The notes: generated by a model from the letters alone, not told the origin. A stretch of DNA of 64,000 nucleotides from an uncultured Verrucomicrobia subdivision 3 bacterium (GCA_903850425.1 CAINLR010000017.1:1-64000), one strand, 5' to 3'; positions 44,583-54,912 are shown, numbered from the stretch's first letter. Made by a program: numbers and translations.

Positions 44583-47500
44583 ATGCTAAAATCACGCTTG
44601 AATTTGTTTCGCCGCTTAACCCCCGGCTGGTCGCAGGCATTTTTTTTGGTGGCCGCGCTGGCCGCTTTTAGCGCGGAACCGGGGCGCAAGGTTTTGTCCG
44701 GTCATGTGCCGCAGAACGCCGGCCGGCTATCGGGAACGGGGCGTTTGGCGTCGAGCCGACCGCTCGCCCTCGCCCTCGGTCTGCCGCTGCGGAATCAGGA
44801 CCAGTTGGCGGAACTCCTCCGCCAACTTTACGATCCGGCCAGCACGAACTTTCACCAATTTCTCACGCCGCCCGAATTCACCGCGCGCTTCGGTCCAACG
44901 GAAGCGGATTATGCCACCGTCAAAAATTTTGCGCTGACCAATGGTTTCACGATCACCGGCACGCATCCCAACCGCGTGGTGCTGGACGTGCGGGCTGATG
45001 CCGCCCAGGTCGAGCGCGCCTTTCACGTCGGCCTGCGGACCTTCCGGCATCCGATGGAAGCGCGCGATTTTTTTGCGCCCGACATTGAGCCCACGGTGGA
45101 TGCGGCCGTGCCCCTGTTGCACATTGCAGGCTTGGACAATTATGCGTTGCCCCGGCCCATGAGCGTGGTCACGCCGTTGAGGGCGGCGACCGTGAAGACC
45201 GCACCGCAGGCAGGGTCCGGCGGCGGCGGCACTTACTTGGGGAACGACTTTCGCGCCAGCTATGTGCCGGGCACCACCCTCACGGGCAGCGGGCAGAGTG
45301 TCGCGCTGTTGCAGTTCGATGGTTATTATGCCAGCGACATCAGCGCCTATATTAGTCTGGCGGGGCTGACGAATTATCCCGTGGTGCTCACGAATATCGC
45401 GGTTAATGGCGGCGTTGCCACACCGGGCGGCGGCAACGTCGAAGTGTGTCTCGACATTGAAATGGTGCTGTCCATGGCGCCGGGCGTTTCCAAGATCATC
45501 GTCTATGAAGCGCCCAATGGCAGCACGGCGTGGTCAACCATTTTGAGCCGCATCGCCAATGACAATCTCGCGCGGCAGATCGGCTGCTCGTGGGGCAACA
45601 CGACTCCCGGCGCGAAAGATCCCACCTCCGAAACCATCTTCAAACAGATGGCGGCGCAGGGACAGTCATTCTTCAACGCCTCGGGTGATTCCGACGCGTT
45701 CACAAATGGCATTCCTTTTCCGTCCGAAAGCACGAACATCACGCAGGTCGGCGGCACCATTTTGAGCACCACCGGCCCGGGCGGTGATTGGATGGGCGAA
45801 GTCTCGTGGAATCGGAATAACGGCGTCGGCACCGGCGGCGGCGTCAGCGCCAACTACAGCATTCCCGTTTGGCAACAAGGGCTCAGCATGACGAGCAACC
45901 ACGGTTCCACCACGCTGCGCAATGTGCCGGACGTGGCGATGACGAGCGAAAGCGTGCTCGTCATTTTCAACAACGGCACGACCGGCTCAGCGGGCGGAAC
46001 GAGTTGCGCCGCGCCGTTGTGGGCGGGCTTCATGGCGCTCGTCAACCAACAGGCGGCGGCGGTCGGCCAGGCCCCGGTTGGTTTTATCAACCCCGCCGTT
46101 TACGCCATCGGCAAGAGTTCCCTTTACAATTCCTGCTTTCACGACACCGTGGCCGGTGACAATTACAACGCCAGCAGCCCGACGAATTTTCCGGCGGTCG
46201 CTGGCTACGACCTTTGCACCGGCTGGGGCACGCCCAACGGCACCAACCTGATCAACGCTCTGGTCTGGCCGCCGCCGATATTCCTGACCACGCCCGCCAG
46301 CCGGAATGTGACCAACGGTGCGAATGTCAGCTTCAGTGCCACGGTCGGTGGGGCGGCCCCGTTCACCTGCCAGTGGTTATTCAATGGCGCGACTCTGTCC
46401 GATGGCGGAAATATTTCTGGGGCGAGCAGCAATATTTTGTCCATCACGCCGGCCACAACCAATGACCTCGGCAGCTACCAGTTGGTGGTTTCCAATCTCA
46501 CCGGTGTCAGCACCAGCACTGTGGCACTGTTGAACGTCGGGTTCGCGCCCGTCGTTGCCACGCCACCGACCAGCCAGTTGGTTGTTTCCGGCAGCAATGC
46601 CGTATTCGCCGCGCCGGCGGATGGCTCTTCACCCTTGGCGTATCAATGGCGAAATAATGGAACCAATCTGGCCAATGGCGCTGGGATTTCAGGCGCGACG
46701 AGCGATGTGCTCGCGCTCACCGCCGTCACCACCAACCGCAGCGGCAACTATAGCCTCTACGTGACCAACTTGTTTGGCGTCGTCACCAGCAGCGTCGCGG
46801 TCTTAACCGTGGTGATGCCGGCGTCCATCGCCAGTTCCTCGCTCACCAACCGCACGGTTGAATGCGGCCGACATACCAATACATTTGCCATCACCGCCGC
46901 CGGCACCGCGCCGAGAGCCATTCAATGGAGTCTGGACGGCGTGCCCGTCACCGGCGCGACCAATTCCAGTCTGGCGCTGACCAATCTGCATCTGCCCAAC
47001 CACACGCTTTCTGTCGTCGTCACCAATCTATACGGAAGCGTGACCAGTAATACGTTGGTGACAGTGCGCGATACCTTGGCCCCCGTCATTGCGCTGATTG
47101 GGAGCAACCCGATTTACATTGAGCTCGGCAGCGCGTTCACCGATCCCGGCGCGACGGCGAGCGATCTCTGCGCGGGTTCGCTGGCCGTGGCCACCACCGG
47201 AATCGTCAATGCCAGTGCGGTTGGAACCAATGTGCTCACTTACAAGGCCGAGGACGGGAATGGCAACACCAACACCGCCACGCGCAGCGTCATCGTGCGC
47301 GACACCACGCCGCCGGTGATCGCGTGGAGCATCACGAATCTGTTTTTGGTCGCGGACGCGAATTGCAGCGCGCTGATGCCGGACGTGACCGGAACCAATT
47401 TTGTGCTCGCCAGCGATTTGTCCGGCGCGCTCACCCTGTCGCAAAAGCCCACCAACAACACGGTGTTATTCCTGGGAACCAATCTCGTCGTCATCACGGC

Positions 47501-48596
47501 GAAGGATGCTTCGGGCAACACCGCCACTTCGACCAATAACATCATCGTGTCCGAGCAAACCCCGCCGGTCATTTTGACTGCGCCGCAAAGCCAGACGAAC
47601 ACCGTCGGTGGCCCGGCGAATTTCAGTGTCGCCGCCACGGCTTGCACTCCGCTCGCCTACCAGTGGTTTTACAATGACACGGCGCTCCCGGCCAAAACCA
47701 ACCGCACGCTGACTCTTTCCAGTCTTAATTCCACCGCGGCCGGAAGCTATTTTGTGGTCGTCAGCGCTGCGGGTGGGGCCAGCACCAGCGCCGTCGCCAC
47801 GTTGACGGTTAATTTGATTGCCGCCAACCTGACCTTGATTTCTTCCGCCAATGCTGCGGGTTTCAACGAAAGCGTCAATTTCACCGCCGCCGTTTCGCCG
47901 GCCAGCGCCAGCGGCTTCGTGCAGTTTTTCACCAACGCGGCTGTGTTCGGATTCGTTACCGTGGTCGCCGGCCAAGCCGTCAGCGCGCCGCTCACCTCGC
48001 TGCCGCGCGGCACCAATTTCATCACCGCCATCTATTCGGGTGACGCGACGCATGTGCGCGCCACGAATACGTTCGCGCAAATCGTCACCAATCATCCGCC
48101 CACGGCGACCGCCGCCTTCTACACGCGCTACGCCGGTTTTCCCCTGAGCCTGGCCGTGGCCGAACTGGCGACACACTGGGCGGATGTGGATGGCGATGCG
48201 CTGGCGCTCGCCGGGGCCAGTGTCAGCACCAACGGTGTGGCGCTCACGAACAGCGCTGGCACGCTCGTTTATTTTAATTCCAATAGCGTGCCCGACCAAT
48301 TCGTTTGCACGATCAGCGACGATTGGGGCGGCACCAATGTTCAACTCGTCAACATTGATGTGGTCTTGCCCGCCATCAGCGGCGTCACGGTCACTCCGGC
48401 CGGCGCCGTCTTGCTGAACGCCACGGGTGCCCCTGGCGGCACTTACATTCTGGAACAGACCTTGGATTTGCTTTCCGCCGCCAACTGGCAACCGGTCGCT
48501 ACGAATACCCTCGGCCCGGAGGGTGTCTGGCTGTTCAACGACGCGCAGGCGACTAATTCGCCGCAACAATTCTATCGGCTCAAGCTGGCGCCGTAA
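44583..48596 (+). CDS. large secreted sedolisin (S53) peptidase with Ig-like tail
   Basis: The product is 1337 residues: a signal peptide (about 8-30), a pro-kumamolisin activation domain (about 45-185, with FLTPPEFTARFGPTEADY) and an S53 catalytic domain (about 215-570). E287 and D291 in NVEVCLDIEM, the SGDSDAF oxyanion aspartate and S474 in GGTSCAAP complete the acid-stable Ser-Glu-Asp set. Immunoglobulin-like repeats with 'YQW..N/G' and 'GSYQLVVSN' patterns, a DUF5011-like domain (ELGSAFTDPGATASD), a HYR-like domain and a C-terminal module ending QFYRLKLAP follow. Sedolisins are acidic endopeptidases. A promoter-like TTGACA lies upstream. Confidence 0.9.
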   Translation: MLKSRLNLFRRLTPGWSQAFFLVAALAAFSAEPGRKVLSGHVPQNAGRLSGTGRLASSRPLALALGLPLRNQDQLAELLRQLYDPASTNFHQFLTPPEFTARFGPTEADYATVKNFALTNGFTITGTHPNRVVLDVRADAAQVERAFHVGLRTFRHPMEARDFFAPDIEPTVDAAVPLLHIAGLDNYALPRPMSVVTPLRAATVKTAPQAGSGGGGTYLGNDFRASYVPGTTLTGSGQSVALLQFDGYYASDISAYISLAGLTNYPVVLTNIAVNGGVATPGGGNVEVCLDIEMVLSMAPGVSKIIVYEAPNGSTAWSTILSRIANDNLARQIGCSWGNTTPGAKDPTSETIFKQMAAQGQSFFNASGDSDAFTNGIPFPSESTNITQVGGTILSTTGPGGDWMGEVSWNRNNGVGTGGGVSANYSIPVWQQGLSMTSNHGSTTLRNVPDVAMTSESVLVIFNNGTTGSAGGTSCAAPLWAGFMALVNQQAAAVGQAPVGFINPAVYAIGKSSLYNSCFHDTVAGDNYNASSPTNFPAVAGYDLCTGWGTPNGTNLINALVWPPPIFLTTPASRNVTNGANVSFSATVGGAAPFTCQWLFNGATLSDGGNISGASSNILSITPATTNDLGSYQLVVSNLTGVSTSTVALLNVGFAPVVATPPTSQLVVSGSNAVFAAPADGSSPLAYQWRNNGTNLANGAGISGATSDVLALTAVTTNRSGNYSLYVTNLFGVVTSSVAVLTVVMPASIASSSLTNRTVECGRHTNTFAITAAGTAPRAIQWSLDGVPVTGATNSSLALTNLHLPNHTLSVVVTNLYGSVTSNTLVTVRDTLAPVIALIGSNPIYIELGSAFTDPGATASDLCAGSLAVATTGIVNASAVGTNVLTYKAEDGNGNTNTATRSVIVRDTTPPVIAWSITNLFLVADANCSALMPDVTGTNFVLASDLSGALTLSQKPTNNTVLFLGTNLVVITAKDASGNTATSTNNIIVSEQTPPVILTAPQSQTNTVGGPANFSVAATACTPLAYQWFYNDTALPAKTNRTLTLSSLNSTAAGSYFVVVSAAGGASTSAVATLTVNLIAANLTLISSANAAGFNESVNFTAAVSPASASGFVQFFTNAAVFGFVTVVAGQAVSAPLTSLPRGTNFITAIYSGDATHVRATNTFAQIVTNHPPTATAAFYTRYAGFPLSLAVAELATHWADVDGDALALAGASVSTNGVALTNSAGTLVYFNSNSVPDQFVCTISDDWGGTNVQLVNIDVVLPAISGVTVTPAGAVLLNATGAPGGTYILEQTLDLLSAANWQPVATNTLGPEGVWLFNDAQATNSPQQFYRLKLAP
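48408..48596 (+). other. shared C-terminal module, copy 2 (sedolisin)
   Basis: The last 62 residues have two strands (VLLNATG, TYILEQTLDL), SAANWQPV and the ending QQFYRLKLAP, matching the subtilase, beta-helix and PATR proteins. Confidence 0.65.
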
Positions 48597-48639
48597 TCCA
48601 GCAACTTGCCCGCCGCGCGAAAAAAAGTAACATGGCTGC

Positions 48640-50058
48640 GTGAGCCAGTTTCTCTCGTCGCTCGAAAGCGAAATCCAGTCGCGCGGTTTGCTGCCGCGCG
48701 GCGCGAAAGTTCTCGTCGCCGTTTCGGGCGGCGTGGACTCGCTGGTGCTGCTGCATGCGCTTCATCTGCTGGCGGGCAAGCATGGCTGGAAAATTTTCGT
48801 GGCGCATTTCAATCACCAGCTTCGCGGCCGGGCCAGTGATGCGGATGAAAAGCTGGTCCGCCGGGCTGCCGCGGTTCTGAAGTTGCCGATTGCGGTTGAA
48901 AGTGCGGAGGTCAAAGCGTTCGCCCAGAAGTCAAAATTCTCCATCGAAATGGCGGCGCGTAAACTGCGCCACGAGTTTTTTGCGCGGACGGCGAAACAAC
49001 AAAAGAGTTCCATCGTGGCTCTCGCGCATCATGCGGACGACCAGGTGGAGTTGTTCTTTTTGCGCGTCTTGCGCGGTGCCGGCGGCGAAGGCCTGGCGGG
49101 AATGAAATGGCGTTCACCTTCGCCCGTGGAGCACAAGCTCACGCTGGTCCGACCGCTGCTGGCCTGCACCAAAGCCGGCCTGCGGGCGTTCGCGCGTGAA
49201 AGCAAAATCCGTTTTCGCGAGGATGCGACGAATACCTCCGCCGATTTTCTACGCAACCGAATTCGCCATGAACTCATTCCGCTGTTGCAAACGAGTTATC
49301 AGCCGGGACTGGCCAAAACAATTTTGCGGCTGATGGAAATTGTCGGGGCGGAATCTGACTTTGTTGGCGAAGCGGCGCAGCAATGGCTTAGTGGCCGCGG
49401 ACGGGCGTCGGCTCAAAACAAAAGTCAGAGCCTACTCACGTCGACGGCTACCATTGAAAAACATAGCTTTGCGAGTCTGTCTGTCGCAGTGCAGCGGAAA
49501 GTGGTGCAACGCCAACTGCTGGCGCTGGGTGTGGCGGCGGATTTTGAACTGATCGAGCCGCTCCGCAAAACGCCGGACCACTGGGTCAGCGTGCGCGCCG
49601 GTTGGTCGGTCGCGCGCGATGGAGCGGGGAAGGTTCGGTTGCAGGAACAATTTGAAGCGCAATTCCAAGCCGATGAACTTGCATTTACCTTGCAGGGCAG
49701 GGCAGGGCAGGTGGAACTTGGCGGCAAAGAAATTTGCTGGCGTTTGACGCCGGCCAAGAAATTTGTCCGGCCGCAATCTCAAACCGGCGGGGAAGTTTTC
49801 GACGCGGACCAAATTGGGAACGAACTTATTTTGCGCCATTGGCGGGCCGGCGACCGTTTCCAGCCGCTGGGCTTGCCGTCGCCGGTGAAACTGCAGGACT
49901 TATTCGTGAACGCAAAAATTCCCCGCGCCCGGCGGCACGAACTGGTGGTGGCGACGACGCGGACGGGCGAGATTTTCTGGGTGGAGGGTTTGCGGATGAG
50001 CGAACGCTTCAAGTTGACAGCGGCGACGCGGTGTCAGTTGGTCTGGAAATGGAGCTGA
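48640..50058 (+). CDS. tilS: tRNA(Ile)-lysidine synthase
   Basis: The 472-residue cytoplasmic protein has the PP-loop VLVAVSGGVDSLVLLHAL (about 24-41), the HFNHQLRGR segment (LRG-x(2)S-like), IVALAHHADDQVELFFLRVLRG, and the C-terminal TilS domain (LRHWRAGDRFQPLG and VNAKIPRARR). It changes the C34 wobble base of AUA-reading tRNA-Ile to lysidine. GTG 48640 is the start that matches the family. It is separated by 123 bases from the following redox run. Confidence 0.95.
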   Translation: MSQFLSSLESEIQSRGLLPRGAKVLVAVSGGVDSLVLLHALHLLAGKHGWKIFVAHFNHQLRGRASDADEKLVRRAAAVLKLPIAVESAEVKAFAQKSKFSIEMAARKLRHEFFARTAKQQKSSIVALAHHADDQVELFFLRVLRGAGGEGLAGMKWRSPSPVEHKLTLVRPLLACTKAGLRAFARESKIRFREDATNTSADFLRNRIRHELIPLLQTSYQPGLAKTILRLMEIVGAESDFVGEAAQQWLSGRGRASAQNKSQSLLTSTATIEKHSFASLSVAVQRKVVQRQLLALGVAADFELIEPLRKTPDHWVSVRAGWSVARDGAGKVRLQEQFEAQFQADELAFTLQGRAGQVELGGKEICWRLTPAKKFVRPQSQTGGEVFDADQIGNELILRHWRAGDRFQPLGLPSPVKLQDLFVNAKIPRARRHELVVATTRTGEIFWVEGLRMSERFKLTAATRCQLVWKWS

Positions 50059-50181
50059 ATTCATGGCGCGCGAGCGTGCATTTCCGCCGGGTGGTCTGAC
50101 CGCAAGTCGGCGGCAACTGCGCGGCAATTCTTTTATTTGCGAGTGGTGGAATCCAGTGGTAGCGTTAGCCGCAATTAACCT

Positions 50182-51402
50182 ATGAATAAACATCAGTTGC
50201 CCACCTCGCGCCGCACTTTTCTTAAATCCACGCTGACCCTGCCGGTCGCGCTGGCCGCCGCCCCGTCGCTGCTGACGCAATCCGCCCGCGCCGCTGATGC
50301 GCCCGCCGCCGCCGCCAGCGAACCCTTGCCCCGCCGCCAACTTGGCAAGGATGGTCCGCAGGTCACGATGTTGAGCATGGGTGGCATGATGGCGGCGTTA
50401 AGCCCGGACTACATTGACATCGCCTGGTCCATGGGCATTCGCTATTTCGACACGGCTCATAGCTATCTCAACGGTCGCTCGGAAAAAATCTTCGCGCAGT
50501 GGCTGGCCAAATATCCCGAGCGCCGCAAAGAAATCTTTCTCGTTTCCAAAGACAATCCGCGCCAGGGCCCGGAGCAGATGCTGGAATCCATTGACCAGCG
50601 GCTAGCGGCGTGTGGGACGACTTATCTCGACGCTTTTTACATCCATGGCATTGGCGGCGCGAATCACCTGGGCTGGCCCAAGAGCGACGCCTTCAAAACG
50701 ACGGCGGCGGCCCTGAAGAAATCCGGCAAGGTCAAGATGTTTGGTTTTTCCTGTCATGACGGGATGCTGACAGATTATCTGAACGCGGCGGCGGAGAGTG
50801 GAAATGTTGACATCATCATGCTGGCGTTCAATCCGTTTTATGAAAAAGGCGGCGCCTTCGACAAGGCGCTGGATGCCTGCCACCAAGCCGGCATCGGCCT
50901 CGTCGCCATGAAGACGATGCGCACCACCAAAGACGTGCCGAAGCGACTGCCGGAACTCGACAAACTTGGCCTCACCACGCATCAGGCCGTGCTGCATTCC
51001 GCCTGGAGCGACCCGCGCATTTCCGCCGTCTGCAACATGATTGACAACGTGGATCAGATGACCGCCAGCACCGCCGCCGCGCGCAGTTACAAGGCTCCGC
51101 TCAAATTCGCGCACATGGAATTGCTCAAGGAGACCATCCTGGCCAGCCGCCGCACGATGTGCACCGGTTGTCCATCCTGCGAAGCGTTCGCAAAGCAAAC
51201 TGGCTTTGCGTTCCACGACATTTCCCGCTTCGTTACCTACTACGAGCAGGATGGCAATACCGAGGCGCGGGAATACTACCATGCGCTTCCGGTGGAGGTC
51301 CGCGACGCATCGCAAGTGGATCTCGCTGCGTTGCGCGACGGCTGTCAGTTCAAAACGGACTATCCGGAAATCATGCGCCGCGCCGAACGTTACTTCGCCT
51401 GA
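50182..51402 (+). CDS. Tat-exported aldo/keto reductase paralogue 1 with cysteine cluster
   Basis: The 406-residue product has a twin-arginine signal (TSRRTFLKSTLTLPVAL, AxA near 38). The aldo/keto reductase barrel has RYFDTAHSYLNGRSE (D and Y of the tetrad), DAFYIHGIGG and KMFGFSCHDG. The C-terminal part carries CTGCPSC (C-x2-C-x2-C) and a late DGCQFKTDYPE, as in the AKR group that binds an iron-sulfur cluster; the usual fourth cysteine at +3 is absent. It acts in the periplasm if Tat-exported. The next gene starts 3 bases after its stop and is its paralogue. Confidence 0.88.
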   Translation: MNKHQLPTSRRTFLKSTLTLPVALAAAPSLLTQSARAADAPAAAASEPLPRRQLGKDGPQVTMLSMGGMMAALSPDYIDIAWSMGIRYFDTAHSYLNGRSEKIFAQWLAKYPERRKEIFLVSKDNPRQGPEQMLESIDQRLAACGTTYLDAFYIHGIGGANHLGWPKSDAFKTTAAALKKSGKVKMFGFSCHDGMLTDYLNAAAESGNVDIIMLAFNPFYEKGGAFDKALDACHQAGIGLVAMKTMRTTKDVPKRLPELDKLGLTTHQAVLHSAWSDPRISAVCNMIDNVDQMTASTAAARSYKAPLKFAHMELLKETILASRRTMCTGCPSCEAFAKQTGFAFHDISRFVTYYEQDGNTEAREYYHALPVEVRDASQVDLAALRDGCQFKTDYPEIMRRAERYFA

Positions 51403-51404
51403 AT

Positions 51405-52625
51405 ATGAAAAAGCCCGCTCTCTCCCGCCGCAATTTTCTCCGCAACGCGATGATCGCGCCCGCCGGTCTGGCGCTGGCCTCGTCCCTTTCCGCGAAGGCA
51501 GCGGACGAAGCCAAGCCCGCCGCGCCGGTGGCTGCGCTGGTCCCCACCCGCAAGCTGGGCAAGAACGGCCCGGAAGTGAGCATGTTGAGTTTGGGCGGCG
51601 ATCTGCCGGCTTACAGCGTGGAGCATCTCGATGTCGGCTGGTCGCTCGGCATTCGCTATTTTGACACGGCCTCGATGTATGGCGGCGGCAACGACGAAAC
51701 CAAGGTTCAGGAATGGCTCACGAAATATCCCGAACGCCGCAAAGACCTGTTCTTGGTGACCAAAGATCATCCGCGCACGCCGGAGCAGATGATTGAAATG
51801 GTGGACCGCCGGTTGGAAAAATTGAAGACGAGCTATCTCGATCTTTTTTTTATCCACGGCCTCAATGCACGCGAGTATGGACCGGAGTCTTTGGAATGGC
51901 CGAAAAGCGACACATTGAAAAAAGTCGCGGACAAACTCAAGAGCTCCGGCAAAGTAAAGCTAGTTGGCTTTTCCTGTCACGACGGACAGGCCAACGAATA
52001 CCTGACCGCCGCCGCGCAAGGCGGATTTCTTGACGCCATCATGGTCAAATACACGCCGTTCTTCACGAAGGGCGATGGTTTTGACAAAGCTCTCGATGCC
52101 TGCCACGCGGCGGGCATTGGCCTGATCGCAATGAAAACATTGCGCAACGCCGCCGACTCGCCGAAGCGCCTGCCGGAATTTGACAAGCTCGGCCTCACGA
52201 CGCATCAGGCGTTGCTGCAAGCCTGCTGGAGTGATCCGCGCATCGCCGCCGTTTGCAACCGGATGCAAAATGCGGACAATATTCAGACCAGCGTCGCCGC
52301 TGTGCGCGCCTACAAAGCCCCGCTGAAAATGGCGCACATGGAATTGCTCCGCGAAACGCTGATGGCCAGCCGCCGCGTGATTTGCCCTGGCTGTCCCGCC
52401 TGCGATAAGATGGCCGCAGAATTGGATTTTGCTTTCCACGACATTTCGCGTTTCGTCATGTATTATGAACAAGACGGCGATCTCCGGGCGCGCGAGCAAT
52501 ATCATCAGTTGTTAGCCGCTCATCGCGACGCGTCGGACGTGGACCTCACCGCACTGCGCGACGCCTGCCAGTTCAAAGTGGATTATCCCGAAATCATCCG
52601 CCGCGCGGAACGCTATTTCGCCTGA
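51405..52625 (+). CDS. Tat-exported aldo/keto reductase paralogue 2 with cysteine cluster
   Basis: The 406-residue product starts at ATG 51405 with Tat motif LSRRNFLRNAMI. It has the same layout as the preceding gene: RYFDTASMYGGGNDE, DLFFIHGLN, KLVGFSCHDG, HDISRFVMYYEQDGD and the CPGCPAC cluster. The ends are nearly the same in both (DACQFKVDYPE, RRAERYFA). They are tandem duplicates that have diverged in the mid-region, which may mean different substrates or a heterodimer. Confidence 0.88.
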   Translation: MKKPALSRRNFLRNAMIAPAGLALASSLSAKAADEAKPAAPVAALVPTRKLGKNGPEVSMLSLGGDLPAYSVEHLDVGWSLGIRYFDTASMYGGGNDETKVQEWLTKYPERRKDLFLVTKDHPRTPEQMIEMVDRRLEKLKTSYLDLFFIHGLNAREYGPESLEWPKSDTLKKVADKLKSSGKVKLVGFSCHDGQANEYLTAAAQGGFLDAIMVKYTPFFTKGDGFDKALDACHAAGIGLIAMKTLRNAADSPKRLPEFDKLGLTTHQALLQACWSDPRIAAVCNRMQNADNIQTSVAAVRAYKAPLKMAHMELLRETLMASRRVICPGCPACDKMAAELDFAFHDISRFVMYYEQDGDLRAREQYHQLLAAHRDASDVDLTALRDACQFKVDYPEIIRRAERYFA

Positions 52626-52707
52626 TGCCGCCGCCCTGAACCGGCCAATTAAATGAAACCTGCGGCGTCTGTGTCCGTCTCATGTGGCGGTTCTCGAAAC
52701 TGAATTC

Positions 52708-53871
52708 ATGGCGAACGAAAAAAAATCCGGAGGCGGCAACCGCAAACAGTTTGTCCGCTCCAGAATTTCGCTGGGCGAGCGGATTTCAAGTGTTGTTATC
52801 TTCGTTTTGCTCGCAGGCATTGGCGTCGCGATCGACATCAAAGGAAAACATTTTGACCCGAATCTCTTCGCCGTCCGCACTGAATCGTTGAACTCCACCA
52901 AGGCAGCGGTTGAGGGCAAGGCCGGCACGGCGAGTTCAACCCCGGCAGCCAAATCCGTGGTTGAAACTGCGGTCGCCGAAAAGCCGGCCGTTTCTGAAGA
53001 GGGCGCCGCCGAAGGCGGCGCGGAACCTCCTGGCGGCGCGCCCAAAATCGCGATAAAAAGCGAGCCGCTGGAAATTTCGCTCGCCGGCCTCAAGCCGATG
53101 TCGCCCACGGAATTTTACAACTCCGATAATTTGTTCGAAAAAATTGACGGTCGCGCGCCGGCCTATCAAGGCTTCAACGTCCAACAACTGCGTTGCCGCT
53201 CTTTTAATGTTGTGGCGCTGTCTGGCAGTTATGTGGACGTTTACGAATATCGTTTCGACTCGCCCGTGGACGCGTTCGGCATGTTCGCACTGGAGCGCGA
53301 CCCGAAGGGCCAGTCACTCGACTTTGCGCCTGACGGTTATTCTGGTGAGATGGGTTACTTTTATCGGCAAGGCGCGGTGTATGTCCAAATTATCGCGTCG
53401 GACGTAAAACCAGAAACGCTGGCGCTAGCCAAAGCTGTCGCGCTCAACCGCGCCAAAGCATTACCGGCGGATGATCATGGTCTCGCGGGGCGCCGCAAGC
53501 TGCCCGTTGCCGGCATGATCGCCGACACCGTTTCGTTTGTGCCCGAAAACGCGCAAGGGCAGGCGGTGTTCAAGGACGTGTTCCAAGCCAAATACAAATT
53601 TGAAGACGCGGAGTTGCCGTATTTCGTCATGGTCACCACGCCCGATGACGCGGCCAAGGCGTGGAAATCGTTTCAAGATTTCTGCGGACGGTTCGGCAAA
53701 GCGGAGAATTTGCCGGAGGTGAACGGCGGCAAGATTTTCAGCGCCCAGGTTTTCGGCAAATGGAAAGTGGTCTATCAGCGCGAGGGCGAACTCGGCGGCG
53801 TGTTTGACGCGGGGGATGCTGGCAAGGCGCGGGGGTTCATCGAAAAGTATTTGCGCGGCGAGATTAAGTGA
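52708..53871 (+). CDS. DUF6599-like exported protein
   Basis: The 387-residue product has one transmembrane or signal-anchor helix (about 28-48), a low-complexity alanine/glutamate/glycine linker (about 65-115) and a C-terminal domain with SPTEFYNSDNLFEKIDGRAPAY, SYVDVYEYRFDSPVDAFGMF and a matching second half. That looks like the DUF6599 family (assigned from memory). Its function is unknown. ATG 52708 is preferred to GTG 52684. It sits between the reductases and the DUF362-like gene on the same strand with short gaps (82 and 21 bases), so it is likely one operon. Confidence 0.7.
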   Translation: MANEKKSGGGNRKQFVRSRISLGERISSVVIFVLLAGIGVAIDIKGKHFDPNLFAVRTESLNSTKAAVEGKAGTASSTPAAKSVVETAVAEKPAVSEEGAAEGGAEPPGGAPKIAIKSEPLEISLAGLKPMSPTEFYNSDNLFEKIDGRAPAYQGFNVQQLRCRSFNVVALSGSYVDVYEYRFDSPVDAFGMFALERDPKGQSLDFAPDGYSGEMGYFYRQGAVYVQIIASDVKPETLALAKAVALNRAKALPADDHGLAGRRKLPVAGMIADTVSFVPENAQGQAVFKDVFQAKYKFEDAELPYFVMVTTPDDAAKAWKSFQDFCGRFGKAENLPEVNGGKIFSAQVFGKWKVVYQREGELGGVFDAGDAGKARGFIEKYLRGEIK

Positions 53872-53892
53872 ATAGATTAGCTAACAATTAAC

Positions 53893-54912
53893 ATGAGTGC
53901 CACGAACCCTAAAGGCCCTTCGCCGCCGCCGGAAGATTCCGTCAGTCGCCGCGAGTTTCTCGTTCGCCTCGGCGTCACCGGTGCGCTGATTGCCGGTTCC
54001 GGTCTGGCCGCGAAGAAACTCTGGCAGCCGAAACATTTTGTTCCCGGTTTTGAACAAACCAAAGGTTCGCAGTTGCGTAGCTACGCGCCAGAGGCCAGCA
54101 AAGTGCTCCCGTCACTCGCCATTGCGCACGGCACGGAGCATGAGAAAACCATCCGCGCCGCCCTGGCTGCGCTCGGTGGCATGGGGCGGTTCATCCAAAA
54201 CGGCGACGTGGTGATGATCAAACCAAATGTTGCTTTCGATCGTCCCCCCGCGCTGGCGGCGACGACGCATCCGGATGCGCTGCGGGCGGTGGCGAAGCTG
54301 TGCTTCGAGGCGGGCGCGCACAAAGTCATCATTGCGGACAATCCCATTAATTCCCCAACCGGCTGTTTTCTCAAGAGCGGCATCACCGCCGTTGCCTCGG
54401 AAATGAATCTGGATTTGATGTATCCGGAGACTAATTCTTTCGCGCCACTTTCACTCACGGGCGAGATTTTGAAGGAATGGACTTTCTTCAACACGCCGTT
54501 CAAGCAGGCGACCAAAGTGATCGGCCTCGCGCCGTGCAAAGATCACAATTTGTGTCACGCCTCGATGACGACGAAAAACTGGTATGGTCTTCTCGGTGGT
54601 CGCCGCAACCAATTTCACCAGCACATCCACAGCATCGTTTCCGATTTTGCACTGATGATGAAGCCGACGCTGGTCATCCTCGACGGCATGAGCGTGCTGA
54701 TGAGCAACGGCCCGACCGGCGGGCGGCTCTCGGACGTGAAAGTGATGAACACGATCGTCGCCGGCACCGATATGGTGGCCGTGGACAGCTATGGCTATTC
54801 GCACTTGCTGGAACGTGACATCGCCGAGCTGACTTATTTGCACAAGGCGAATGATCGCGGCCTCGGCCAAATTAATTGGAAGGACACGCTCTACAAAGAG
54901 GTTCAAGCGTGA
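53893..54912 (+). CDS. DUF362-domain Tat-exported protein
   Basis: The 339-residue product has a twin-arginine signal (VSRREFLVRLGVTGALIAG). A DUF362 domain follows, with VVMIKPNVAFDRPPALAATT, KVIIADNP and APCKDHNLCHASMTTKNWYG, then DGMSVLMSNGPTGG. DUF362 proteins often stand with ferredoxin-type proteins. Its stop overlaps the next start (GTGA at 54909-54912), so translation of the two is coupled. The Cys in NLCHASM could be a ligand. Function unknown. Confidence 0.85.
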   Translation: MSATNPKGPSPPPEDSVSRREFLVRLGVTGALIAGSGLAAKKLWQPKHFVPGFEQTKGSQLRSYAPEASKVLPSLAIAHGTEHEKTIRAALAALGGMGRFIQNGDVVMIKPNVAFDRPPALAATTHPDALRAVAKLCFEAGAHKVIIADNPINSPTGCFLKSGITAVASEMNLDLMYPETNSFAPLSLTGEILKEWTFFNTPFKQATKVIGLAPCKDHNLCHASMTTKNWYGLLGGRRNQFHQHIHSIVSDFALMMKPTLVILDGMSVLMSNGPTGGRLSDVKVMNTIVAGTDMVAVDSYGYSHLLERDIAELTYLHKANDRGLGQINWKDTLYKEVQA

